From: Alistipes sp.
GTDB taxonomy: Bacteria > Bacteroidota > Bacteroidia > Bacteroidales > Rikenellaceae
Assembly (NCBI GenBank): GCA_017451685.1
Contig: JAFTNV010000001.1
Coordinates: 1 to 52,471 of the forward strand
Direction of reading: 5' to 3'
Length of the DNA stretch: 52,471 bases
This document shows, piece by piece, positions 1 through 8,579 of this stretch. A program made the translations under genes and the position numbers. The notes below the pieces were generated by a model, which worked only from the letters and a program-made list of their open reading frames with translations, had not been told where the DNA came from and searched no databases. How positions within the stretch are numbered: position 1 is the stretch's first letter; the number at the start of each line of letters is the position of its first letter.

Positions 1-73
1 CGTGTGGTCCCGGCTGTTTACGAAAAATATTATGTTATTCTTTCAATTCCAGTTGAGCTGAACAGCTCGCAAT

Positions 74-107
74 ACAAAGATAGCAACTTTATATATATAT
101 ACAAAAA
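74..107 (-). promoter_or_regulatory. Promoter firing off the left edge
   Basis: On the minus strand there is a TATCTTTG -7 box (74-81) and a TTTTTG -33 box (about 102-107) about 20 bases apart, the usual Bacteroidetes arrangement. Transcription would run left out of the window, so the gene it serves is not visible. Bases 1-73 would then be its 5' leader. Confidence 0.5.
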
Positions 108-144
108 CCTGCCTAACAAAAAACTTGTTAGACAGGCTCTTTTT
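108..144. terminator. Hairpin with T-tract
   Basis: CCTGCCTAACAA and TTGTTAGACAGG pair with one mismatch around an AAAAAC loop and are followed by CTCTTTTTC on the plus strand. It looks like an intrinsic terminator, although the visible neighbours are both transcribed leftwards. Confidence 0.45.
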
Positions 145-149
145 CAAAT

Positions 150-230
150 GAGTAGTGAGTAATGAGTAGTGAGTAGTGAGTAGTGAGTAGTTATGGAATT
201 TATTTTAATTACTCACTACTCACTACTAAT
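150..230. repeat. 7-bp microsatellite forming a 21-bp hairpin
   Basis: Tandem GAGTAGT units (150-192) face an inverted ACTCACT array (207-230). Positions 172-192 pair with 207-227 with only one G:T pair, around a 14-base AT-rich loop. The structure lies immediately 3' of the leftward yqaA-like gene and may act as its terminator. The same ACTCACTACTAATT text recurs in other intergenic gaps of the window. Confidence 0.7.
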
Positions 231-669
231 TTGTAAAATAGAAGTGTCCTAATGCCCAGAAGATGTAGCGACCACACTTGCCGACGAACATCCATAGCGC
301 CGAGGGTAGGAACTTCACCTTGTAGAAGCCGAGGACTATGGCGAAGATGTCGCCCACGAAGGGTGTCCACGTCAGAAGCGCGAGGAGCGGCCCCCAGCGC
401 TCGGCCTTGGCGCGGTGCTTGATGATGGTCTCGTGCTTAACCTTAAACCAGCGCTCCAGCCACTCGAGCTTGCCGAGGTAGCCCATGCCGTAGCCTATAA
501 GACCTCCCGTCCAGTTGCCGAGCGTGGCGACAACAACCGTCATGATGGGGTCGCCACCGGCAATGAGCATGCCGAGGAGCAGCACATCGGAGCTAAACGG
601 GAATATCGTCGCAGCGAGCAACGAGCCGAGAAACAGTCCGAGATATCCAAATTCGAGTAATCCCTCCAT
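226..669 (-). CDS. YqaA/DedA-family small membrane protein
   Basis: 147 aa. It is a short SNARE-associated (VTT/DedA-like) inner-membrane protein of the YqaA type. Hydrophobic segments lie near residues 5-35, 40-65, 93-115 and 122-145. The family's glycine-rich stretch GNWTGGLIGYGMGYLG is present, as is the late TPFVGDIFAIVLGFYK segment, in which a conserved acidic residue follows PFVG. DedA relatives act in lipid-carrier flipping and envelope homeostasis, but YqaA proteins themselves are poorly characterised, so no substrate is assigned. The ATG at 669 lies about 25 bases after a TATCTTTG promoter box. The gene is monocistronic and points away from tdh. Confidence 0.8.
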   Translation of the reverse strand: MEGLLEFGYLGLFLGSLLAATIFPFSSDVLLLGMLIAGGDPIMTVVVATLGNWTGGLIGYGMGYLGKLEWLERWFKVKHETIIKHRAKAERWGPLLALLTWTPFVGDIFAIVLGFYKVKFLPSALWMFVGKCGRYIFWALGHFYFTN

Positions 670-694
670 TGTGATGGTTGTTTGTCATCCTCCG

Positions 695-702
695 CAAAGA
701 TA
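695..702 (-). promoter_or_regulatory. -7 box for the yqaA-like gene
   Basis: CAAAGATA on the plus strand reads TATCTTTG on the minus strand, 25 bases upstream of the ATG at 669. No clear -33 box is seen. Confidence 0.5.
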
Positions 703-784
703 CGATATTTATTTTTAAGTGCCCCCAAATCGAGAAAATAAGAAAAAAAGTGATGCGCGATGCTTATATTTCCGATAAAATGTG

Positions 785-792
785 TATTTTTG
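785..792 (+). promoter_or_regulatory. -7 box for the threonine dehydrogenase gene
   Basis: TATTTTTG matches TAnnTTTG and lies about 80 bases before the ATG at 872. The -33 region is not convincing. Confidence 0.35.
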
Positions 793-871
793 TTGATGAT
801 TAGGGCTCGTGTATAGAGCAATGTGCAGTAACTATTTGAACCTAAAACATATAACTTAAGTTAAACTATCA

Positions 872-1822
872 ATGAAGCGCATTTTGGTTTTGGGTGCCGG
901 AGGTCAGATTGGATCTGAGTTGGTACCGTATCTTCGCTCAATCTATGGTGCATCGAATGTCGTTGCTACCGATGTAAAACACAATGCCGTGTTGGCCGAG
1001 GCGGGCCCCTTCGAGGCGTTGGATGCCCTCGATGCCAAGCAGTATGCCGAGCTCGTTAGTAAGTACAACATCGACTCTATCTTCAACCTCGTTGCCCTTC
1101 TTTCGGCTACGGGCGAGAAGAACCCCCAGTTGGCTATGCGCATCAACATGGGCGCGTTGGAGAACTCACTGGAGATTGCCCGCGAGAAGAACTGCGCGGT
1201 GTTCACGCCCAGCTCTATCGGTGCTTTTGGTGGCGACTTCCCCCGCGATAAGACTCCGCAGGATACCGTCATGCAGCCTAACACCATCTATGGTGTATGT
1301 AAGGTTACGGGCGAGCTTCTCTCAAACTATTATCACACACGCTTTGGCGTAGATACACGCTCGGTACGCTTCCCCGGTATCATCTCTAACGTGACACTCC
1401 CCGGTGGCGGTACTACGGACTACGCTGTGGAGATTTACTATGAGGCTGTCAAGGGTAATAAGTTTGTCTGCAACATTGCTCCCGATGTATATATGGATAT
1501 GATGTATATGCCCGATGCCCTGCGTGCTACGGTGGAGCTTATGGAGGCCGACCCTGCGAAGCTCAAGCACCGCAACTCGTTCAACATCGCATCTATGAGC
1601 TTCACGCCCGAGATTATCCGCGAGGTTGTCGAGCGCCACGTTCCCGGCTTCCAGATGGAGTATAACGTCGACCCCGTTAAGGATCAGATTTCGCGTAGCT
1701 GGCCCAACTCGTTGGACGACACTTGCGCTCGCGAGGAGTGGGGTTGGAAGCCCGAGTGGGACTTGGAGTCTATGACCAAGGATATGCTCCGCGCTGTGCG
1801 TGCTAAGCTCGATATTAAGTAA
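872..1822 (+). CDS. tdh: L-threonine 3-dehydrogenase, SDR (epimerase-like) type
   Basis: 316 aa. It oxidises L-threonine to 2-amino-3-ketobutyrate with NAD+. It belongs to the extended short-chain dehydrogenase family, not the zinc alcohol-dehydrogenase type of E. coli Tdh. The Rossmann motif GAGGQIG is at residues 8-14, the serine of the active site at TPSSIGAFG (112-120), and the catalytic YxxxK is Y140/K144. The segments PGIISN, GGGTTDYAVEIYYEA, SMSFTPE and the C-terminal EEWGWKPEWDLESMTKDML match animal, trypanosome and bacterial TDH closely, which separates it from UDP-sugar epimerases. No kbl (2-amino-3-ketobutyrate CoA ligase) is adjacent. It is followed by a strong terminator, so it is probably monocistronic. 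Confidence 0.88.
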   Translation: MKRILVLGAGGQIGSELVPYLRSIYGASNVVATDVKHNAVLAEAGPFEALDALDAKQYAELVSKYNIDSIFNLVALLSATGEKNPQLAMRINMGALENSLEIAREKNCAVFTPSSIGAFGGDFPRDKTPQDTVMQPNTIYGVCKVTGELLSNYYHTRFGVDTRSVRFPGIISNVTLPGGGTTDYAVEIYYEAVKGNKFVCNIAPDVYMDMMYMPDALRATVELMEADPAKLKHRNSFNIASMSFTPEIIREVVERHVPGFQMEYNVDPVKDQISRSWPNSLDDTCAREEWGWKPEWDLESMTKDMLRAVRAKLDIK

Positions 1823-1848
1823 GTCATACATATATTTATATATATATT

Positions 1849-1885
1849 ATTCTCGGCTTGTCGCTCGACAGGCCGAGAATTTTTG
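1849..1885 (+). terminator. Intrinsic terminator after tdh
   Basis: ATTCTCGGC pairs with GCCGAGAAT, the stem continues inward through TTGTC/GACAG, and five Ts follow. It is 27 bases after the tdh stop codon. Confidence 0.85.
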
Positions 1886-2244
1886 TATTCCTTATTAACA
1901 ATGACCCCGCAGAGTGTTGTCCGTTTCGAAAATTATTTTTAATTTTGTAACGCTATCCGCAAGATAGCAGACATATTGAAAGTGTTTTCGCAGTCCTTAA
2001 TCGAAAATGTGGAAGTTTTCAAGGAAGAGGGCAAACGGGCAACACTCATTTCTTGTATAGTTATGTGGCTATGCACCCTCTGTGCATATACCCATACTAT
2101 CCAAGTGTGGGGCATTGTAGCGTTTATTCTTCCTAAGGTCATTCCACAACCTTCGATTAAATAGACGGAAATCAACTCCACACTTTCTGTTTATATAAAT
2201 CAGCCATATTGGAGTTGTGTGGTGCGACACAAGCAACAATTACT
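1886..2244. other. Intergenic stretch without a convincing gene
   Basis: The gap is AT-rich. It contains a TAATTTTG box (1940-1947), a small hairpin GCTATC/GATAGC (about 1953-1969) and a CAACTCCA/TGGAGTTG inverted pair upstream of the 42-aa ORF. The only plus-strand ORF inside would start at TTG and gives a low-complexity hydrophobic peptide, so it is not called. Confidence 0.4.
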
Positions 2245-2373
2245 ATGAAGTATGACAAACAATCAACGGATATCGGTTATTTGTCACCCGATATCGAGGT
2301 CTTAAACATCTGTCTTGAGGGTGGTTACTCGTTTAGTGACCCTATACGCGACGAAGAAGAGGAGTGGGATTAA
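2245..2373 (+). CDS. 42-aa Bacteroidales leader-type peptide
   Basis: The peptide starts at ATG 2245 (MKYDKQSTDIGYLSP...) and ends ...DEEEEWD. A short (Y)xxPxIEVLxIxxEGG core followed by an acidic tail is typical of many 40-50 aa peptides encoded just upstream of fimbrillin-like or surface lipoprotein genes in Bacteroidales. It stops 20 bases before the large LRR lipoprotein and is probably cotranscribed with it. The function of this peptide class is not established, and the recognition here is by pattern only. Confidence 0.6.
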   Translation: MKYDKQSTDIGYLSPDIEVLNICLEGGYSFSDPIRDEEEEWD

Positions 2374-2393
2374 CATAATAAATATAGCATATC

Positions 2394-4793
2394 ATGAAGC
2401 GATTTTTACATTTTATCCTGATAGTAGGTCTGCTATCAGGATGTGTCGATGCAGAGATAGACGAGGCGAGACAGTCTTTGTCGAGTGTTATGCCTAATGT
2501 CATCAATATCTCGTTAGATGATGACACCACGCGTGTTCAGCTGAATGCAAGCGGTAAGACCGTTTGGACTGAAGATGATTGTGTCTCGGCATTTTATATG
2601 AGTGATGCCAACAACAAATTCCGTTTCAATGGCGAGACGGGCGATAGAGATGGCAAGTTTATAATCGAGTCTATGGGTACTGCAACCACAGATATTGATA
2701 ATATCGTGTTGCTATACCCCTACTCGAGTAGTTATAAGTTAAACGCTGCCAAAAGTCAGATTGATGTTTACATTCCCTCTACACAATATTACGCTGAGGG
2801 CTCGTATGGCGTAGGGGCCAATATTATGGCATCTGTTGAGACAGACGACGACTTTACGCTAAAGAGCTTATGTGGCTGGATTGTCGTGCAGCTTAAGGGC
2901 GATGCTACTATCACAAACATAACCCTCTCGGGTAATAATGGCGAGCAACTCGCCGGCGATGCCGATTTCGATTATGCCGATTTTAACTTGAACCTTGTCT
3001 ACTACCCCAATGGGTCTAATATCTATGGCGACTCGAATGTTGGAGGCTCGCTTGTTTGGGGCGATTGCCTAGAGTCTATCACCCTTGATTGTGGTGACGG
3101 CATAGCGTTAAATCCAGATAAGCCCACTGAGTTCTACTTTGTTGTGCCCCCGCAGAAATTTACTAAGGGCATCACCATCGAGGCAGAGTGCCTACGCGGT
3201 GAGCCCATTGTCAAGAGCAGCTCTAAGGCTCTTACGGTTCAGCGCAACCATATTGTTCCAATGTCAACAATTACGGCTAATGAGGTTATCCCCAATAATC
3301 AGATATGGTATACATCATCGGATGGGGAGGTTGTAGAGCCAGATGATGATACTGCTTTTGGAGCAACATTGTTATCAAATACTTATATTAATGATATAGG
3401 TGTTATTACTTTTAATGGAGAGGTAACGACGATTGGAGAGTATGCGTTCAGTTACTGCGAGAGCCTAACAAGTATAACAATTCCCGATAGCGCAACTGAA
3501 ATTGGAGAGGATGCATTCTCTGGTTGCGACTCGCTGAGAAGTGTAACTATTCCCGATAGTGTTACTTCTATTGGAAATTTTGCATTCTATGATTGCACCT
3601 CGCTGAGAAGTGTAACTATTCCCGATAGTGTTACTTCTATTGGAAATTTTGCATTCGGTGGTTGCAACAGTTTGACCGCATTTTATGGGAAGTTTGCTTC
3701 AGAAGATAATCGTTGCCTGATTATTGATGGAGTGCTAAACTCTTTTGCACCATCAGAACTAACACAATATACTATTCCTGATAGCGTAACAACAGTTGGA
3801 TATGGCGCATTCTATGGTTGTGACAACCTAACGAGTGTAACTATACCTGATAGTGTAATAACCATTGGAGATGGTGCATTCAACGCCTGCAATGGTCTAA
3901 CAGAGATAACTATCCCAGTTGGCGCAACGTCGATTGAATGTGCTGCATTCATGGGCTGTGAGGGTCTTATGTATGCAACTATACCCGCGAGTGTTACTCA
4001 GATTGGCGAGGGAGCATTTGCCTATTGCGAGAGTCTAACCAGTGTATTTTGTAAGGCTACAACGCCACCATCAGTAGATGATGGTATATTCCTTGACAAT
4101 GCAGCTGAACGTAAAATCTATGTTCCGGCAGAGGCTGTAGATGCGTATAAATCGGCTAAGGGTTGGAGCGACTATGCAGATTATATTATAGGGTATGATT
4201 TTGAAAAAGGTGAGATATTTGCAAAACAAAAACTTGTTTATACGGCTACAAGTATCGTATCTCCGGATAGTACGGATTTCGGCGATGCTAATATCATGTA
4301 TAATAACTTCGATGCCACCACTGGTATTGGTGTTATTGGCTTTGACCGAGAGGTAACGTCGATTGGAGAGGGTGCATTCTCTGGTTGCGACTCGCTGACA
4401 AGTGTAACTATTCCCGATAGTGTTACTTCTATTGGAAATGCTGCATTCGAAGATTGCACCTCGCTGACAAGTGTAACTATCCCCGATAGCGTTACTTCGA
4501 TTGGAGATTTTACATTTGGTTATTGCGACTCTCTGACAAGTGTAACTATCCCCGATAGCGTAACTTCTATTGGAAATGCTGCATTCAATGATTGCGACTC
4601 TCTGACAAGTGTATATTGCAAGCCGACAACTCCGCCAAGCTTGGGAGAGGATGCTTTCAAATGGTATGATAGTAGTTGGAATTCGGTCAATATTGGGTGC
4701 GCGCTTTATGTTCCTACAGCTTCTGTTGAGGCATATAAGTCGGCAGCATATTGGAGTGACTATGCGTCAGATATCGTTGGCTACGAGTTTTGA
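2394..4793 (+). CDS. Surface lipoprotein: fimbrillin-like domain plus BspA-type LRRs
   Basis: 799 aa. A lipoprotein signal peptide ends in the lipobox LLSGC (Cys17). Residues about 30-305 look like the fimbrillin-like beta-sandwich common in Bacteroidales (TRVQLNASGKTVWTEDD, IVLLYPYSS and a RNHIVPM strand before the end). From about 345 there are two arrays of 23-residue BspA/LRR_5 repeats with the core LTSVTIPDSVTSIGxxAFxxC, at about 345-560 and 640-745. Each array ends in a CKATTPPS...YVPAEAVDAYKSAKGWSDYA-type capping block, so the protein looks like an internal duplication. BspA-like proteins bind host matrix or other bacteria, and that role is inferred here. The DNA of several repeats is almost identical, which points to recent expansion. 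Confidence 0.85.
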   Translation: MKRFLHFILIVGLLSGCVDAEIDEARQSLSSVMPNVINISLDDDTTRVQLNASGKTVWTEDDCVSAFYMSDANNKFRFNGETGDRDGKFIIESMGTATTDIDNIVLLYPYSSSYKLNAAKSQIDVYIPSTQYYAEGSYGVGANIMASVETDDDFTLKSLCGWIVVQLKGDATITNITLSGNNGEQLAGDADFDYADFNLNLVYYPNGSNIYGDSNVGGSLVWGDCLESITLDCGDGIALNPDKPTEFYFVVPPQKFTKGITIEAECLRGEPIVKSSSKALTVQRNHIVPMSTITANEVIPNNQIWYTSSDGEVVEPDDDTAFGATLLSNTYINDIGVITFNGEVTTIGEYAFSYCESLTSITIPDSATEIGEDAFSGCDSLRSVTIPDSVTSIGNFAFYDCTSLRSVTIPDSVTSIGNFAFGGCNSLTAFYGKFASEDNRCLIIDGVLNSFAPSELTQYTIPDSVTTVGYGAFYGCDNLTSVTIPDSVITIGDGAFNACNGLTEITIPVGATSIECAAFMGCEGLMYATIPASVTQIGEGAFAYCESLTSVFCKATTPPSVDDGIFLDNAAERKIYVPAEAVDAYKSAKGWSDYADYIIGYDFEKGEIFAKQKLVYTATSIVSPDSTDFGDANIMYNNFDATTGIGVIGFDREVTSIGEGAFSGCDSLTSVTIPDSVTSIGNAAFEDCTSLTSVTIPDSVTSIGDFTFGYCDSLTSVTIPDSVTSIGNAAFNDCDSLTSVYCKPTTPPSLGEDAFKWYDSSWNSVNIGCALYVPTASVEAYKSAAYWSDYASDIVGYEF
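3526..3664 (+). repeat. Near-identical 69-bp coding repeats (first array)
   Basis: The 69-bp unit containing AGTGTAACTATTCCCGATAG is repeated almost base for base in consecutive LRRs (23 codons each). Related copies recur in the second array (about 4388-4612). Confidence 0.8.
4388..4612 (+). repeat. Near-identical 69-bp coding repeats (second array)
   Basis: Three or more LRR units share the text CTGACAAGTGTAACTAT and GATAGYGTTACTTC in register every 69 bases. Third positions agree as well as the encoded residues, so the similarity is at DNA level and the array could change length by recombination. Confidence 0.75.
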
Positions 4794-4827
4794 GCTGCGC
4801 TCAATGAGTAATTAGTAGTGAGTAATT

Positions 4828-4855
4828 GGGGCTGCGCATGCGCAGCCCCTTTTTT
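4828..4855 (+). terminator. Perfect palindromic terminator after the LRR lipoprotein gene
   Basis: GGGGCTGCGCA and TGCGCAGCCCC form an 11-bp perfect stem followed by six Ts. It is 34 bases after the stop codon. Confidence 0.85.
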
Positions 4856-4894
4856 GTGCCCCCGCCCTCCCCACTGCTCACGCCCCCCGTTCTT

Positions 4895-5148
4895 GCGGGT
4901 ATATAAAAGTATACCCGCGTTGCTTTTGCTCACTCCGGCAATTCAAGATGCTTCGGCTTCGCTCAGCATGACAGGGTGCTCCACCCGCCACACTGCTCCC
5001 TTCGTTCTTGCGGGTATATAAAAGTATACCCGCGTTGCTTTTGTTCACTCCAGCAATTCAAGATGCTTCGGCTTCGCTCAGCATGACAGGGTGCTCCACC
5101 TGCCACACTGCTCCCTTCGTTCTTGCGGGTTACATTTTTGTAACCCGC
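4895..5148. repeat. 115-bp tandem repeat with GCGGG palindromes
   Basis: A 115-bp unit occurs at 4895-5009 and again at 5010-5124 with few differences, and the start of a third is at 5125. Each unit begins with a perfect hairpin (GCGGGTATA...TATACCCGC at 4895-4918 and 5010-5033; GCGGGTTAC...GTAACCCGC at 5125-5148). Each unit also carries the segment AGATGCTTCGGCTTCGCTC followed by AGCATGACA, a relative of the CATTCTGAGCG family found to the right. There is no coding potential beyond accidental ORFs. Confidence 0.8.
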
Positions 5149-5192
5149 ACCACCAAGAAGCCCCCCAAAAAAAAACTCCGCCCCTCACTCTT

Positions 5193-5216
5193 GCGGGTAT
5201 ATAAAAGTATACCCGC
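5193..5216. repeat. Further GCGGGTATA palindrome
   Basis: This is another copy of the 24-base hairpin seen at 4895 and 5010, here without the rest of the 115-bp unit. A variant with GGGTTAC/GTAACCC arms lies at about 5690-5712. Confidence 0.75.
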
Positions 5217-5326
5217 AAAAATGGTGGCGTGCGATGGGATTCGATGATAGAGCCCCCATAGGGACTCATTTTAACTCATAGGGCCCCATTTTTTTTGATG
5301 AGTTTCTATGGGTTACGATGAGGCAC

Positions 5327-5511
5327 TTTGTCATTCTGAGCGGAGCGAAGAATCTGATAGAGACAGCAGAGAGAACAGAGACAACAGAGACAACAACGAG
5401 GTCTCGGGCGACAATGTCCGCGTAGTCGTTTATCTCTCCGTAGTCTCTGTGGTCCCTGTGGTCTCTTTATAGATCCTTCGACTCCGCTTACGCTCCGCTC
5501 AGAATGACAAA
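5327..5511. repeat. Palindromic element of the GTCATTCTGAGCG family (copy 1)
   Basis: The left end TTTGTCATTCTGAGCGGAGC (continuing to AAGAATCT) is the inverse of the right end, which runs from AGATCCTTCG to CTCAGAATGACAAA. Between them lie purine-rich AGAGACAACAGAGA and matching TCTCTGTGGTC stretches, which also pair. I recall the terminal motif as a widespread dispersed repeat in Bacteroidetes genomes. No transposase is inside, so the element would be non-autonomous or a REP-like sequence. Confidence 0.7.
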
Positions 5512-5531
5512 GGGGTGGTGCTGCCTGAGAG

Positions 5532-5640
5532 TGTCATTCTGAACGAAGTGAAGAATCTGATAGAGACAACAGGGAGAACAGAGAGAATAGGGACAACAAC
5601 GAGGTTGCGGGCAGATTCCTCGACTTCGCTCGGAATGACA
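5532..5640. repeat. Palindromic element of the GTCATTCTGAGCG family (copy 2)
   Basis: TGTCATTCTGAACGAAGTGA at the left and TTCGCTCGGAATGACA at the right are imperfect inverted copies, 109 bp end to end. It has the same architecture as the neighbouring 185-bp element with a shorter centre. Confidence 0.7.
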
Positions 5641-5761
5641 AACCGCGCTCCACACCCCTCCTCTGCCAGCTCCCCGCCCCCTCACTCTTGCGGGTTACAA
5701 AAAAAGTAACCCATCTTAACCCATTAAAAATTACTCACTACTTACTACTCATTAAAAGGCA

Positions 5762-5793
5762 AGGGCTGTCTGCGTGTGCAGACAGCCCTTTGT
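5762..5793. terminator. Hairpin 3' of sdhB
   Basis: AAGGGCTGTCTGC pairs perfectly with GCAGACAGCCCTT (13 bp) around a GTGT loop. It lies about 30 bases beyond the leftward sdhB stop, so it is probably the terminator of the sdhCAB operon. The T-run on the minus strand is weak (TGCCTTTTAAT). A second small hairpin, GAGGC/GCCTC, sits at about 5795-5808. Confidence 0.7.
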
Positions 5794-5822
5794 GCGAGGC
5801 CGAAGCCTCGGTTGTAGTATGC

Positions 5823-6566
5823 TTAGTCCTGAAGCTTTGCGGCCAAGAACTCGCGGTTAAGACGTGCGATGTGTGCGATAGACACCTGCTTGGGGCATTG
5901 TGCCTGGCATGCGCCAGTGTTGGTACAGTTACCGAAGCCGAGCTCGTCCATCTTAGCAACCATCGACTTAGCACGGCGTGCGCCCTCAACCTTACCCTGA
6001 GGCAACTTAGCGAGTGACGATACACGTGCTGCGACGAACAACATAGCCGAGCCGTTCTTACATGTTGCAGCACAAGCACCACAACCTACGCAAGCAGCAG
6101 CGTCCATAGACTCGTCGGCATCAGCCTTAGGAATAGGAATAGCGTTACCGTCGGGTACAGAGTTTGTGCGCACCGAGATAAAGCCACCGGCCTGAAGAAT
6201 CTTATCGTAAGCCGAGCGGTCTACAACGAGGTCGCGGATAACGGGGAACGCTGCCGAGCGCCAGGGCTCGATAGTGATGGTCGAGCCATCCTTGAACTTA
6301 CGCATATACATCTGGCACGTAGTTACGGCCTGTGAAGGACCGTGAGCGTGGCCGTTGATGTGCATAGAACACATACCGCAGATACCCTCGCGGCAGTCGT
6401 GGTCGAAGGCCACGGGCTCCTTACCCTCGTGGATAAGGTTATTGTTCAGGATGTCCATCATCTCGAGGAACGACGTATCAGCCGAGATATTCTCAACCTT
6501 ATAGGTCTCGAAAGCACCCTGTGACTTAGCGTCTCTTTGACGCCATATCTTTAATGTAAAATTCAT
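5823..6566 (-). CDS. sdhB: Fumarate reductase / succinate dehydrogenase iron-sulfur subunit
   Basis: 247 aa. It carries electrons between the flavoprotein and the membrane cytochrome b. The plant-type [2Fe-2S] cysteines are in [10 protein letters not shown] (C58, C63, C66) with C84. The ferredoxin-like cysteines for the [4Fe-4S] and [3Fe-4S] clusters are in [11 protein letters not shown] (C159-C169) and in [12 protein letters not shown] (C214, C220, C224). It is the last gene of the leftward sdhC-sdhA-sdhB operon, 32 bases after sdhA. In gut Bacteroidales this complex works mainly as the fumarate reductase of the succinate-forming pathway; that direction is inferred from lifestyle, and frdB would be an equally valid name. 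Confidence 0.95.
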   Translation of the reverse strand: MNFTLKIWRQRDAKSQGAFETYKVENISADTSFLEMMDILNNNLIHEGKEPVAFDHDCREGICGMCSMHINGHAHGPSQAVTTCQMYMRKFKDGSTITIEPWRSAAFPVIRDLVVDRSAYDKILQAGGFISVRTNSVPDGNAIPIPKADADESMDAAACVGCGACAATCKNGSAMLFVAARVSSLAKLPQGKVEGARRAKSMVAKMDELGFGNCTNTGACQAQCPKQVSIAHIARLNREFLAAKLQD

Positions 6567-6598
6567 AGTTTAATCTTATTAAAGTTCAACGCCAAAAA

Positions 6599-8545
6599 TT
6601 AGTCCTTGTAGTTACGCTGTGCGCGGTGTACAAACTCGTAGTCGAGGTTCTCGATGCTCATCTCGGGAACATTGTCGATACCCTTGTACTCCCATACGGC
6701 GGCGTATGCAAACTTATCGTCGTGGCGCAATGCCTCGCCATCCTCGGTCTGGTGCTCAGAGCGGAAGTGACCACCGCAAGACTCCTCACGGTTCAAAGCA
6801 TCGCGTGCCATGAGCTCGCCGAGCTCCAAGAAGTCCTCCAGGCGGAGAGCCTTCTCCAACTCTACGTTGAATGAGTCGGCCGTGCCTACGAGCTTGAGGT
6901 CTGCGTAGAACTCCTTGCGCAAAGCCTGAATCTCGACGATAGCCTTCTCCAACGACTCCTTCGTGCGGGCCATACCCACGTTATCCCACATGATAAGGCC
7001 GAGGCGCTTGTGGATGTCGTCAACGCTCTGGTTACCCTTGATAGCGAAGAGGCGGTCGATACGTGCCTGAACGCCCTTCTCTGCCTCGTCGAAGGCGGCG
7101 GTGTCGGTCTTAACCTTGGGAGCCTGAATCTTCTTGGCAAGGTAGTCACCGATGGTGTAGGGAAGAACGAAGTAACCATCGGCCAAGCCCTGCATAAGAG
7201 CCGAAGCACCGAGGCGGTTAGCACCGTGATCCGAGAAGTTTGCCTCACCGATAGCGTACAAGCCGGGGATGGTGGTCATAAGGTTGTAGTCAACCCAGAT
7301 ACCACCCATTGTGTAGTGAACAGCGGGGAATATCTGCATGGGCTGCTCGTAGGGATTAACGTCGGTAATCTCCTCGTACATGTCAAAGAGGTTGCCATAA
7401 CGCTGCTTGATGGTATCCTTACCGAGGCGCTCGATAGCGGTCTTGAAGTCGAGGAATACGGCCAAGCCTGTCTCGTTAACACCGTAGCCTGCATCGCAAC
7501 GCTCCTTCGCAGCACGTGATGCCACGTCGCGAGGTACGAGGTTACCGAAGGCGGGGTAGCGGCGCTCCAAGTAGTAGTCGCGATCCTCCTCGGCGATGTC
7601 CGAAGGAAGCTTCGTGCCCTTGCGGATAGCCTCCACATCCTCCATCTTCTTGGGAACCCAGATACGGCCATCGTTACGCAACGACTCAGACATAAGCGTA
7701 AGCTTAGACTGCTGTGTGCCGTGTACGGGGATACATGTGGGGTGAATCTGCGTGAAGCAGGGGTTAGCAAAGCCTGCACCCTTACGGTAGCACTGGAATG
7801 CTGCCGAGCCGTTAGATGCCATAGCGTTTGTCGAGAGGAAGAATACGTTACCGTAGCCACCCGTAGCGATAACAACGGCGTGAGCACCGTGGCGCTCCAA
7901 CTCGCCGGTTACGAGGTTACGTGCGATGATACCGCAAGCCTCGCCATTCTCGATAACGACATCCAACATCTCGTGACGAGGGTATGACTTAACCGAGCCT
8001 GCTGCAATCTCCTTGTTAAGCGCTGCGTAAGCACCCAAGAGGAGCTGCTGGCCGGTCTGACCACGAGCGTAGAACGTACGCGATACCTGAGCACCACCGA
8101 ACGAACGGTTAGCCAACAGACCACCGTACTCACGTGCGAAGGGTACACCCTGAGCTACGCACTGGTCGATGATGAGGTTCGACACCTCGGCAAGACGGTA
8201 TACGTTAGCCTCACGTGCGCGGTAGTCACCACCCTTGATTGTATCGTAGAAAAGACGATATACAGAGTCGTTGTCGTTCTGGTAGTTCTTTGCTGCATTG
8301 ATACCACCCTGTGCTGCGATAGAGTGAGCACGACGGGGCGAGTCCGAGATGCAGAAGATCTTCACGTTGTAGCCGAGCTCACCGAGTGAGGCAGCTGCAG
8401 AGGCGCCACCGAGACCGGTACCTACAACGATGATGTCCAACTTACGCTTATTTGCCGGGCTCACGACCTTGATAGCCGCCTTGTGATTGCTCCACTTCTG
8501 AGCCAACTCACCTGCCGGAGTTTTTGCATCTAATTTATAAGCCAT
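6599..8545 (-). CDS. sdhA: Fumarate reductase / succinate dehydrogenase flavoprotein subunit
   Basis: 648 aa, the FAD-containing catalytic subunit. The dinucleotide-binding motif GTGLGG is at residues 42-47. The histidine that covalently holds FAD in this family is in AHSIAAQGG (H74). Substrate-binding and catalytic segments include [10 protein letters not shown], the late [12 protein letters not shown] and [16 protein letters not shown]. The length fits the Bacteroidetes / epsilonproteobacterial type-B enzyme with its long C-terminal helical region. It lies between the cytochrome and the iron-sulfur subunit genes. Confidence 0.95.
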   Translation of the reverse strand: MAYKLDAKTPAGELAQKWSNHKAAIKVVSPANKRKLDIIVVGTGLGGASAAASLGELGYNVKIFCISDSPRRAHSIAAQGGINAAKNYQNDNDSVYRLFYDTIKGGDYRAREANVYRLAEVSNLIIDQCVAQGVPFAREYGGLLANRSFGGAQVSRTFYARGQTGQQLLLGAYAALNKEIAAGSVKSYPRHEMLDVVIENGEACGIIARNLVTGELERHGAHAVVIATGGYGNVFFLSTNAMASNGSAAFQCYRKGAGFANPCFTQIHPTCIPVHGTQQSKLTLMSESLRNDGRIWVPKKMEDVEAIRKGTKLPSDIAEEDRDYYLERRYPAFGNLVPRDVASRAAKERCDAGYGVNETGLAVFLDFKTAIERLGKDTIKQRYGNLFDMYEEITDVNPYEQPMQIFPAVHYTMGGIWVDYNLMTTIPGLYAIGEANFSDHGANRLGASALMQGLADGYFVLPYTIGDYLAKKIQAPKVKTDTAAFDEAEKGVQARIDRLFAIKGNQSVDDIHKRLGLIMWDNVGMARTKESLEKAIVEIQALRKEFYADLKLVGTADSFNVELEKALRLEDFLELGELMARDALNREESCGGHFRSEHQTEDGEALRHDDKFAYAAVWEYKGIDNVPEMSIENLDYEFVHRAQRNYKD

Positions 8546-8579
8546 AATATCTGTGTTTTTATTGTTTTCAAACTATGTA

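Noticed and set aside
1976-2164. 62-aa plus-strand ORF in the gap before the LRR lipoprotein gene
   Set aside because: It needs a TTG start, shows no family resemblance and has no spacing or overlap with a neighbour that would support it.
4895-5033. CRISPR-like regular repeats
   Set aside because: The period is 115 bp and the intervals are themselves repeated, so there are no unique spacers.
4818-5709. Several 60-80 aa ORFs on both strands with repeated text such as LRVYKSIPALLL
   Set aside because: They are translations of the palindromic and tandem repeats, not independent genes.
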